Source: Angiostrongylus vasorum (taxonomy: Eukaryota; Nematoda; Chromadorea; Rhabditida; Metastrongylidae). From it: a stretch of 64,000 bases of DNA. A program made the translations under genes and the position numbers. Location: positions 496,001 to 560,000 of the forward strand of contig JADANN010000183.1 of NCBI GenBank assembly GCA_018806985.1, given 5' to 3'. Below, piece after piece: positions 1 through 9,690 of this stretch. Below the pieces are notes generated by a model. That model was not told where the DNA came from. It saw nothing but the letters and a program-made list of their open reading frames with translations, and searched no databases. How positions within the stretch are numbered: the first letter of the stretch is position 1; each line of letters opens with the position of its first letter.

Positions 1-215
1 CCTTTTCGTTTACCTCATTGATCATCGTCACTGCTTTGTTTGTACTTCCTGAGAAGATAACGGTGGCATCGGAACGATGAAGATTTGATAGGAATTTTTC
101 CATCAATGTTTATGTTTTTTCACATCCTAATCGAGTGACTTCATTATCCATTACGGTGCGGCACTAAACGGCTTTGACCATATGGTCTCCTTTTGTCCAA
201 CCCTTTTTCCATGGG
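1..215 (-). mobile_element. Fragment of the second LINE family
   Basis: This stretch resembles 53100-53290: both have the block around 'gcggcactaaacggctttga' followed by similar sequence. The 53 kb copy lies inside a LINE relic with recognisable reverse-transcriptase and endonuclease pieces, so this looks like the same family in reverse orientation, cut by the window edge. It has no usable reading frame. The assignment rests on visual similarity only. Confidence 0.4.
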
Positions 216-239
216 TTAGCAAGAGGTTCAGTACATAGA

Positions 240-1000
240 GATTCTTCGTGAGCTGTACAAAAATTTCGCAACCAAGATTTCACCATTCTACAACGATATT
301 AACATTGATGTCAAAAGTGGGGTTAGGCAAAGCGATACCATCTCGCCAAAATTATTTACCGCCACCCTCTAGAACGTCATGCGAATATTGGAATGGGATA
401 ATATGGGAGTTAAAATCGATGGTCGGCAGTTACATCATCCTCGCTGGGGAGCTTTAAGGAGCGTCGAGGATGTAGTAAAGAGGACAAAGAACCCCCGACT
501 CCCTGCCCACCTTTTCGATTCAACGGTACTTCCTGCGTTAACGTATGCGTCAGAAACCTGGTCGCTGCGTAAACAGGATGAAAATCAATCAGCGTTATCG
601 ATCGCGCAGTCGAGAGGACGATGCTAAGAGTATCCCGTTTCACACAAGTAAGGGATGGGATCCGAAGCTCCGACCTGCGTCAACGATCAAAAAATCAAGT
701 ATGCCTTTTTTGTACGCCAAACAGTCGAAGATAAAGTGGGCCGGACACGTAATGCGTATGAACGACAACCGATGGACAAGAGCCGTTAGTGACTGGATTC
801 CTCGGGATGTTAAACGCAGTGCAGGAAGACCACCGACTCGATGTTCAGAGTTCTTCACCAAAAGCCTCGAAGAAAGTATGATGTTCGACGAGTCCCTAAA
901 GCGAACAGAACCCACTGGGATACTCTCGCGCGCGACAGGGAATAATGGAAGATTTACTGGCGCCCGCTCGAATCACTCGACGATTAAGGGGACTACAGGT
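240..1000 (+). mobile_element. RTE LINE, 3' part, internally deleted
   Basis: Part of the reverse-transcriptase thumb and the C-terminal region of an RTE-type retrotransposon ORF. The first part corresponds to 43855-44055 in the longer + copy. At about 430 it jumps from the 'RQLHH' codons straight to a segment equivalent to the one near 44320. That skips roughly 270 bp including the catalytic FADD box. The 545-900 segment encodes the family's C-terminal region (W-A-G-H-V-M-R-M-N-D-N-R-W-T-R-A-V). In-frame stops and frame changes make it a dead copy. The 3' end near 1000 abuts a SINE-B copy. Confidence 0.85.
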
Positions 1001-1021
1001 GAGAGGTGAAACAGTAAGAGG

Positions 1022-1290
1022 TCGGGCGCGTGTGGCGTAATGGTCGGAGGCGCCCCTGCAACACACACGTGGAATCGATCCCTGCTTCCATGGCCCACCA
1101 AGTCTTCCATCTCTTCGGGTCGGCAAATTGGTACCAGACTTGTCTGGGAGGATAGCAACTCTGGCTGGATACATCGATAGGCCACCACGAGTCATTGTAA
1201 AGGCAGGATATGCATTTGTTCACCTCCAAACGATGCTTAATGAAGTCGAATGCATGGCGCATCCTTCAGGGGATTTATCAATACCGAGAG
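1022..1290 (+). mobile_element. SINE-B (tRNA-like SINE), near full length
   Basis: The head looks like a tRNA: a box-A-like 'tggcgtaatggtcggaggc' is followed about 30 bp on by a box-B-like 'ggaatcgatccc'. The body contains 'ggtcggcaaattggtaccag' and 'gcttaatgaagtcgaatgca', and the copy ends near 'ataccgagagc'. The same body recurs at 16705-16911, 29645-29925, 45868-46135 and 47210-47490. It is a repeat and not a functional tRNA gene: there is no cloverleaf-compatible acceptor stem. Confidence 0.75.
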
Positions 1291-1680
1291 CTTTTTTTTA
1301 TGTTAAGAGGTCGATAGATAAAGCTTCCACACGAGCGGATAAGGTTGAGTTCGTTTCGACGCCGTCAAACGCCTGTTCAAAGTCGACAAATGTCAAGACT
1401 AGGGACAGGTGGTATTCCCGACAAACTCCATTGACTCTGAACACCGTTTAGATGTGGTCCATGCATCAAAATCCTTGTTGAAAGCCTGCTTGCTCAATTG
1501 GTTGTACACCATCCCATGTCCTTGATTGGCATAGCTTGACAGTCTTCGTGAAGAGCTTATAAACTACACTCAAACACATCGGATGGTAGTCATGAAGGTC
1601 CCTTCGGTCATCTGTAGGCAAAATATGTCGGTCTTTCTGCTTTTTGTTTCTTCCAGGCCATTCCAATAAAATTTGATGCG
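1290..1680 (-). mobile_element. LINE reverse-transcriptase relic
   Basis: Read on the minus strand, this encodes pieces of a retrotransposon RT: a fingers block with D-Y-H-P-M-C-L-S-V-V-Y-K-L-F-T-K, then Q-A-G-F-Q-Q-G-F, then in another frame the palm A block 'LTFVDFEQAFDGVETN'. The order is right for one RT read towards lower coordinates. Frame changes and stops between blocks show decay. It resembles the RT fragment at 53454-53753 more than the main RTE family. Confidence 0.7.
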
Positions 1681-2431
1681 ATCTGCGGCTTCAAGAAGAG
1701 CCCGAGGGATCAGCATATGTGCAGAGTGTTCTGCTATAGTTGTGTAGCCATAGTTGTATGGGGGGATAAAAATCAGTTTTCTGACAAATCGGTGGGTTCG
1801 CTCACAAGTCACTGTTTAAACGATATATGCCTTCAGTCACATCTGCGATGTTTGATGTAGTGAATTGCCTGATTCAAACATCAAAAATTTGTCAGCGCCG
1901 AACGCCTTATCTTTTATCCTTTTATCCAACATGTCGATTCCACCAAAGAGCACATGGCAAATTAGTTCAAATTTAATACGTGGAAAACGGAACATGATAC
2001 AGAACCTCCTGCGAGAAATAAGCACAATCTGAAGTTTAACTGCTAGTAAGTATTTTTCCTTCAAGGAGAGTATATACAGAGAGTATCATACAAAGAACAT
2101 GACAGTCTTCATCTTCAACAAGCGAGTGACGCCCAGTCACTGGATAGCTCTCTTTTTTCGTGGCACCATGAGTCCCGCGTTGGTCAGTAGCGTGTGGCAA
2201 ATATTATATAATATTATGCGTTAAATTTCGACATGTTGTCGTTATTGTTTTTTGTTCTATCATGAAATGAAGTAAATTGTTTGGTTGTCGTTCTACTCAT
2301 TGTTCTTGTATTTATACTTCCGTGAATTTTTCTTCATCCTTTTTGGTCTTTCAATACTTTTTCGTAGTGAATTGAATAAATAAGCAGATGTACTTTGAAA
2401 TATTTAGTTCATTACGTTAGTAAAAGTTTAG
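1681..2431. other. Unassigned, no gene seen
   Basis: Low-complexity AT-rich DNA between LINE relics and the first visible exon of the hAT-like gene. Short ORFs on the minus strand (for example 1837-2064) show no motif I recognise. Upstream exons of the hAT-like gene could lie here, but I cannot see one. Confidence 0.4.
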
Positions 2432-5400
2432 GTTTACAAATGTTGCTTGCTAGTTTAAATGTCGAACACTTGCGGGAGTTGGAGGAGTTTCTCGGTCCGT
2501 TTCAGGAGACATACGAGTCATTGTCTGAGGAGCAACCAAATTTTCACAAGGTCAGCTTTCTGGGACTGATTTTATTGTGAAAAATGTCCACAATCTGTTG
2601 AAAAATATTGATTGTGTCGTTCTTTACCTATGAGTGTCAGCTTAAGTAAATCCACTTTTTGAAGCATTCCTATGTCGAATCTTTAAATTAGGCGAGTTGT
2701 TCGTTTTTTTTTCATTATTCTGCCGACGTTCAGGCGATGAACGGCTGCATATTATTGTGTACATAGATTTTATATTCTGAATTTCTGTGGTTAGAATAGC
2801 CGCTAACGGTAAGCTTTATCATGGCATCATGGCTTAGTTACATTGAAGTGCTGTGAATAGCACAACGCGATGTCACTCTATTTCTGTAAACACGTCGTAA
2901 TTCGATCCTGTTGGAACTGGCTGGAGCTTTTATATATATATCTACAACTGAGAAATCAAAAGCAGACCATCAGGATAAAGCGTTCAGTAGTATCATGTAC
3001 TCTAAAAAGTTATTGCAGTGGTCACGCGTTATCTTGACGAGGGTGACCAACGTTGTAAGCGTTTCTTGTTATTGAATCTAAGATTACCTTCATATTGTAG
3101 AGAAACCACAGTACTATATTTCTCATGTATTACGAAGTCTTTTTACAGAAATCTTGAGATTGTTACTGAACTGCATAACTTCCCGCTGTAATACTAGTTC
3201 TATATAGTTCACTATCCAGGTTCTTCCTGAATGGTACGCCCTTATGCATGAATGTCACCCTTCGTCAGATGAGACGTCACCGTTGTTGTGTGAACTGAAA
3301 ACCGTTGGTTCTTTAATTCTTTAATTATTTTTTTTTCGCCTTTTGTTTTAAGGTTTGAAGAAAGTTTACGATGAACGATGGTTTAGAAGGCCAGCGAACT
3401 TCTGATTCGAGAACAGACAACGACGATCACAGTCGAACACCGCATTGCTGCTATTCTCAATCCACGACATAATCGAAAGCTGAATCTCATCTGTACGGAT
3501 CACGAGCGGTGGGCAGTTGGGCATTAATTGAACAGTACATTTACTTTCCTAAACCCCTGCCGAAATATGGTGATTCCAAACTTAGCGATGAGGAGATGGC
3601 AAATAGTTTCTTTTGCTATTTTCAACGGTCATTTTCCATGGTATTCGTCGAAGAAATGCTGTATAACTGCGTGTTTAAAACACCACTGCTGTTAGCTGTG
3701 AAAGGCAACTGTTTGTTTTAATCAGAATGCTGTGCTACAACAGCAGTTTTTGTTGCTTTTTATAGGTTTGGTAATATAAATCGCTTTGCGATATTTTAGC
3801 TTCTTTGCCAGCAATGTTGCCGAGCTTTGTGGGAATAGATTATTTTCGCCTTCATTTTCAGATCTCAAGCTTGTGATCGGATACGAGCGTTGTGTGGTAT
3901 TCGTAGCCAACGTGAGCCGTTGAGTCGTGATGGATCATGCGAGGGTGAGCCGCATCGAAAAAGGCGCCTATTCCTGAGTTCTTTGGAAGACGACCCGGTC
4001 GGTGATGACGAACTGGAGTGCTATCTACGTTCACAGTATCCAGCACAGCAAACAAAGTTCGCTGTAGAATCCTGTCTATAACAACAATTTAAAGCGAAGA
4101 AAACAAATGAGTATGATATGATTTGTGATTCAGTATGATGGAAGATTTGGGAAACAGTTTCACCAGTTTTTGGACTTTTTTCCTCTAATTTCAGTTTTTG
4201 TATACCTTATGTACACGCAGTTGGTATGAGAAGACCATGAAACCTTAAAGGTAGGGGGGCAAAGACATTCCTCAATTCACTGCTATCTTTTTTTATTTGA
4301 GATGTGTGATTCACCTGTTGCCTGTAACCTGTCGTCCCGTTGATTGTCGAGTGAATTCAGCTGGCTGAAGTAAATCTCCATTTCCACTAACTCGACCTCC
4401 ATTTCCTCCTGTCGCGTTAATGAATAATCAGTGGGTTCTGCTTCCTCAGGGGCTCGTGTTGAGCATTTCTTTCTTCTAGGGGTCGGCGGTTTTCCTTTCC
4501 TGCTGTGCCATTGATATCCCGAGAAAACCAGTAGCTAACGGCTCTTGTCCATCGGTTGCCGCCCATACGTATTACGTGTCCGAGCTCCCTTATCTTCGAT
4601 AGGCCGGCGTACATAGAACTGCCTTTTCGATCTTTGATCGTTGACATAGGTCGGAACTCCTGATCCCCCCCTTGATATGGGATGTTCCTAGCATCGTCTT
4701 TCCGACTGTGTGTTCTAGGCAGCCTCCCAACGGTTTACCGCCTCATCGTAGCTAGGAGGTGTTCCTGGATGTCGAACTGCGATGTATAGCGGGGCGATTC
4801 GTCTTCCCGGCAGGGTCTCCAAAGCTGAGAAGGAGTCCGGCGTTTCCATCGGGATGCCTAGCTAAGAGTAAACCAATACTAGGATCCACCACCGTCCTGG
4901 GATCAAAGTCGCATGGTGGTAAATTACCCTCTGATCCATAAGGGCTGCGACTGCCTGTGGTGGTGAAGACGTGGGGCAGACTTTGGTCAGGCTGACCTGG
5001 GGACTCCAGGGAACCATAATGGCTCAACCAGCAAATCTCCGATAAATGGTGATTATGCTGGGGCACGCACAACTAGTGAGGATGGGCCGTTCAAGTGTCA
5101 AGTGTCAAGTGTCAAGTGTTCTAGGCAGACGTAGGTGGAGCATTTGGAGATATTACGTTGAGCGTAGCCCATCCTTTTACATTATTGTTAGTATTGTTGT
5201 AGAATGGTTTTTTTCTCGTCAAGTTTTCGTGTAGCCCACGAAAAGTCTTTATTTACTGAGTAGAGACACCCTGGCTGTCAACGATGGCTTCTTTCCCAAC
5301 TGAGTCGAAAGCTTTCTTCAAGGCGACAAAACTGAGACAAAGGGGTCTCTTGTAGCATCATGATATTTCAGTGAGTCTTGTTATCGTGTGGATGTGGTCT

Positions 5401-7737
5401 GTCGTACTGAATCCTTTTCGAAACCATGCTGGCACACAAGGCCGTCCTTCGTCCAGTTCTTCATCTATACTGGTCAGGATGACACGAGAGGGAAGTTTAT
5501 AAATGACAGACACTAGCCAGATTAGGGGATAGTTGCCGACATCGTCAGGTCACCTACTTGAACAATAACACACTCTTGCAGGCCTTGCATTAAGTAAGAA
5601 GCTTTCGTTCTGACAGGTAATGTATGTGAAGGGCCGAGACAGTGTGTTTAAGAGGACTGGCGAAAGGTTCTTCAAGTGTTCAGATCTCATGCTGCCTGGT
5701 GTTCTTCGAATCTTCACCGACGAAACAGCATATCGGATTTTGGAGGGAGAACCTGCGATGCGACATATCCATCATCCTTTGTTCCATATGACGGAAGGTG
5801 TACGTGGCTATCGAAGAGATCGGAGTAGTATTCCTGAATGATTTTCTCCATGGATTTCTGGACGCTGTTACTGTTCCGTCTGGGCGTTGGAGTGCAACCA
5901 TTTTGGTTTTGTAATTGGCGAAGTTTCGGTGGGCTTTGCTAATGCTTTTCCCAGCCTCTGCTGCTTTGACCATCAATGTTGCTCTTATCTCGTTAAGATC
6001 TTCTTTTACCGCCTGTCTGCATTGTTTTGAAACTTCGGTTGTGAGTTGGAGATTGCGTGTAGCTCGTTCCATTCCACGTTGGTATATCCACTCGAGTGTT
6101 TCTGGATACAAATGTCCCTTGGAGAGTTTTGAACTTTCAGTTTTAATGGTGCTAGCTTGAAGAAATTGAGTAAGCCTATCGTGTTCCTCTAATATGTTAT
6201 CAATAAAGACATATTGCCAATAGCAGGCTTATGATCTGAATGAATCATAGTTTTTTGGTGTCTTTGGGTTTTTTTCTACTGAACATAAAAGTTTTCTCTT
6301 ATTTTTTACGAAAAAATGCAACCTGTACGAAGGAAGCGATGGTTCGATTCCGTCCAGAATTTTAGAGCAACCGAGACATCGGTTGGGCAAAACCTTCGAT
6401 TTACGATGAAGTGGTCTGTTTCGTTATGGTACTCTCCATTTGGAGCCTCACAAGTCAAACATTGAGGGCTGGGCTCCTGGAATTGTGAGCTACCATGAAT
6501 AATCTTGGTCGTCGTAGTGAACTCTTCTCAGCCGCTCACTCCGCTCCTTCCATTCTAATCCGCGCGTCCCAGTGTGACGTTCTTCACACTTTCTTCTGGG
6601 TCCAATCTTACCGTTGAAATCTCCAGTGATGACCTTAGACAATGCATGTTGTTTGCTGAAGAACTTCTCCAAATGCATATAGAACACTTCGACTTCATCT
6701 TCGTCGTAGCTGGATTTCGCGCGTAGACGACGAATTTTATCAAAGACAGTATTGATCCACATCTCTTCAACCGTAAACTTTCGATTGGGGTTATTTTTTT
6801 TACACGACCCATGTTTCACATCTACTATGCGGATTCGAGTATTTCTTTCATGAGATTCGTTTCGTTGCATCCATCATCCAAAAAAGTTTTACAACTTTCT
6901 TCATGTGGCATCACCTGCTGATTGTGGATTGTCCATTCACCGTGAATGTCGTTAAGTGGTGGTGGTTGATTCGCTTCTCCTTGGAATTTGAGATAGCTGT
7001 ACTAGAGCGTTCTCACCTGGGCTGCAGAGAGTGAACTTTTCCCAGACAAGTTCGGTACCAATTTCCCGTCCTTGAAGGAATGAAAGGCTTCTTGAGCTCA
7101 GGAAGTGGTCGAAGCAGTGGCGTGCTCGTGATAATCGGCATCATTACCACTATGTTACCCGCCCCCTATTGGGATTATTAGATGTGTCGACGTCGCCTAC
7201 TTCTACTGCCATATGTTTAAAGGAACACTTCTTCTCCTATATTATAGACAGTGTTGAGAGCTCGTCGTCTTTTCTTCTCAGCTAGTCTGGTGACGTCGTA
7301 CTTTCTTTTTGCCTGCACAATCAGATCTTCTGTAGAGGATTCAGATGCAGATGAGCATGCATTGTAGGTACAGATCGTCACCTTAATTCTTCCAGATTTA
7401 AGCAGCCTAGACTGGTCCTCAGATCTTAGCAGCCTTTCCATACGCATTATGCCGAACACTGCCATATCGGATATATAAGATGTATTAATACATAAAGAAA
7501 ACATTTTTTTGTTTTAATCATTTTATCGTTTTCAATTTTAGAGACGTGGTTCTGTTCTGGAGTACCGTCGGTCAAGCACAGTTTCCTTCGTTGGCTTCGC
7601 TGGCACGGCGGGTTCTTTCAGTGCCTGCATTGGCGCCGAAGACAATATTTGACGAACGGCACGCCAGCGTGCAACCAGAGCAACTGCATACGTTTCTCAT
7701 GTTGCGTTCGATGTTCGATACTGAGCGAGAGGAATAG
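2432..7737 (+). CDS. hAT-transposase-derived gene, possibly decayed
   Basis: Four exons carry the C-terminal half of a hAT-superfamily transposase in the right order. Exon 2432-2550 (after TTTAG, donor gtcagc) has 'ELEEFLGPFQETYESLSEEQ', like the hAT 'LEPFKEATELLS' block. Exon ~3353-3508 has 'VEHRIAAILNPRHNRKL', the hAT 'h-iAaiLnPR' block. Exon 3862-~4060 has a basic patch and then 'DDELECYLRSQ', the hAT 'DElxxYL' block. Exon ~7542-7737 has 'FPSLASLARRVLSVPALA' and 'PEQLHTFLMLRS', the C-terminal dimerisation domain, ending in TAG. The 3508/3862 junction keeps phase. Upstream exons (BED finger, catalytic residues) are not visible, and other small exons may lie between 2550 and 3353. The second exon needs a one-base frame change near 3387-3400. 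The donor after 'QQTK..ESC' is unresolved. It could be a domesticated hAT gene or an old transposon remnant. Confidence 0.7.
4723..5116 (+). mobile_element. SINE-A copy 1, full length with TSD
   Basis: About 394 bp, starting 'cctcccaacggtttaccg' and ending in a tandem heptamer tail (aagtgtc, about four units). It is flanked by the 12 bp direct repeat 'tgttctaggcag' at 4711-4722 and 5117-5128, which is a clean target-site duplication. It is inserted in an RTE relic and so is younger than it. The element has no ORF and no obvious pol III A/B boxes. The variable TSDs, tandem 3' tail and 5' truncation of sister copies all point to LINE-mediated retrotransposition. Confidence 0.9.
6985..7160 (-). 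mobile_element. SINE-C (tRNA-like), reverse, partial
   Basis: The reverse complement reads 'catagtggtaatgatgccg', then a degenerate box B region, then 'aattggtaccgaacttgtct' and 'ttcactctctgcag'. This matches the copies at 44985-45345 and 63348-63720. It interrupts the antisense RTE relic. Confidence 0.65.
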
Positions 7738-7739
7738 CA

Positions 7740-8420
7740 GTACACAAATATACTTCCAGTGTGCCTCCGTTTTAATGCGACATGTACTAGGCTGAAATTG
7801 TTCCTCTTCAGTCTTGGTAAAGCGTCCAAATTGCTAGTAATCCATCGATACGCGTCGTCCAACATGGTGTTGACTGCACGATGCAGTGTTGTAGATCAAT
7901 ATGCATGGATTGCACTGCGCATTGTGTTCGTCGTACAACACTGCGTGTGATGCTTTTTCAGTGGCGGACATCGATGCATTGATATTGTGAGGAAATCAGA
8001 AGTGGGAAGAGAAAGTAGCTTGAACGAAATAGCTTGAATGCGGATTTGTATATAATTAGGGGACTAGTGATCCCTGTTATCCCAGACTCGTACTGATGAA
8101 AAGAAAGACCAATGTTATTTGAAGAGCTTGCTGTATTCTAGTCTGCTTGATCTACTATATGTTCACGAGAGAATATTAGTAGGTGTTTAATGTTGTGATT
8201 TAATTACCTTAATTTATTGTGGTTTTTTCTTTCCACATTGTCAACACTTAGGAACACATTTAGAGTAGACCAGCATCACGTCAATAGTGAAAGTCATTAT
8301 CATTCAGACTTCTCATGATCTTTGTTTGCTGCAGATACGGTTTTCCTAGGAAATCGATTACTTGGCGAGGTAATTTCGTTCTTTCGAACTACCTGCCTCA
8401 ACCTCCGAACCAGTCATTTC
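7740..8420. other. Unassigned, downstream of hAT-like gene
   Basis: This follows the TAG stop of the hAT-like gene. It probably contains that gene's 3' UTR at the start. The short ORFs at 7759-7950 and on the minus strand look like chance. I see no repeat shared with the rest of the window. Confidence 0.35.
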
Positions 8421-8424
8421 TTTA

Positions 8425-9130
8425 CTGGAGGTTCTAGGGGTTCTTTAACCTCTCAACTTGGAAATATTCTGGTCATAAAGTGAGGATGGTATAATTTAGG
8501 TCTTAACTTATGTACTATTCTGTTTCTTGCCTGCCTGTCTAGAAATCGATATATATATATATATATATATTTGTATTCAAATTTGATTTGCGTTTTCGTA
8601 CTGCTCTCCAGAAGCTCGCAGAGTCAGGGATCAATTATAAAGCGAAATAAACTAGAAGTCGAATAAATTTCAGTTCGACTTTATTTTTTTGAGGTTCCGC
8701 TAGATTTTTTTGACACAGTTCTATTTCTTACATCGTTGTACGTGTACTTTGCCACTGGTGGTGGTGTTGTTCCTGGTCTATGTGAAGAGGTCGTGCAATT
8801 GCGGACTTCTTATGTAACTCTAAGTTATGCCTCATGACAAATGCTTTTACTCTTATCTAGGTAATAACGCTAGTAATTTCTCATTCAGTGCATTCTGCAA
8901 TATTTTTGTTGTAGCCTCATATTGTTCATCACTGAGCGATCTCATGACATATCATGTTCAGCAATGTGTTCAGATTTCTTTTCCTCTTATCGATAAAGTT
9001 GCTTCTTCATTACTGTCAATCTGTTTTCTTCCTTTTCATGGAATCATTTTAATCAGTAACTGTTTGCGACTGGGCTATTCGTCATCCAAAGACTTTGTAT
9101 ACATGACGGATGGAAATTAAGGTCGTTGTC
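8425..9130. repeat. Dispersed repeat G, copy 1
   Basis: A diverged copy of the sequence at 40425-41390. Shared blocks include 'cttggaaatattctggtcat', 'gcagagtcaggg(g)atcaatta', 'tttttttgacacggttctat'-like sequence and the stretch around 'ttcagatttcttttc'. The 41 kb copy carries an extra insert of about 280 bp that is absent here. The 97-codon frame at 8827-9120 is not conserved in the other copy, so I do not call it a gene. Confidence 0.65.
8548..8571. repeat. (TA)n microsatellite
   Basis: A perfect run of about 12 TA units inside dispersed repeat G copy 1. It is absent from the equivalent position of copy 2, so it expanded after the copies separated. Confidence 0.95.
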
Positions 9131-9690
9131 TTCCCTGGGTGTTCATCTATTATAATAGTCATTCCATCGAGCAAAAATAAGACCTCATTTTATCTACCTT
9201 GTTAATGCACATTTCGGAACACTCATCGAATTCAATTCGAATTTTCTAGGAAATGATGATTCTTCTGGCCGTAATCGGTCACTTGGTTAAGTACTGACCT
9301 TAAACTAAATGAAGTAATACTGCAAGGTTAACGTAAAATTGTGGGAAGATTTTTTTATTTGGAACCTCAAAAAATGGGTTAATTTATGACAGTGGTATAA
9401 GCTTAAATGATAATGAAATTTTATAAAACCAGCTGAACAGAGTTACGCACTCGGACAGGGCATTTTCACATCACGTAAGGGCCCCTAACATTTCAATTTG
9501 TTTCGTCAACTTGAAACTACCATTCATGGAGTTGATCGGGTTCTGGAAACGGATACTACTTCCAGATATTTCACCTCGTGTCTACATGTTCGACAATGGC
9601 AATTCTTGGCAGTCTGGTATAGATGTGATTGTCTTTGCAGACCTTGAACACAACTGGTTGTTGGGCTCTATGGAGCTGGTGAGGTTCGTT
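9131..9690. other. Unassigned
   Basis: No gene or shared repeat recognised. The frame beginning at 9511 runs on into the antisense 3' end of the next RTE element and is not credible as a gene. Confidence 0.35.

Larger units (their letters stand above)
4360..7480 (-). mobile_element. RTE LINE, near full length, decayed
   Basis: The element runs 3' to 5' with increasing coordinate. 4410-4700 encodes the C-terminal region (H-V-I-R-M-G-G-N-R-W-T-R-A-V). 5130-5720 is RT palm, thumb and fingers sequence with several frameshifts. 5680-6111 is the linker between endonuclease and RT. 6490-6870 is the APE-type endonuclease with 'VITGDFNGKIG' and 'GLEWKE'. 7217-7480 is the endonuclease N-terminus with 'VTICTYNACS'. 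A SINE-A copy (4723-5116) sits in the 3' part and a SINE-C copy (about 6985-7160) sits in the 5' part. The whole lies in the last visible intron of the hAT-like gene, antisense to it. Confidence 0.85.

Noticed and set aside
8827..9120. 97-codon frame as a gene
   Set aside because: It lies in dispersed repeat G and the frame is not conserved in the 41 kb copy.
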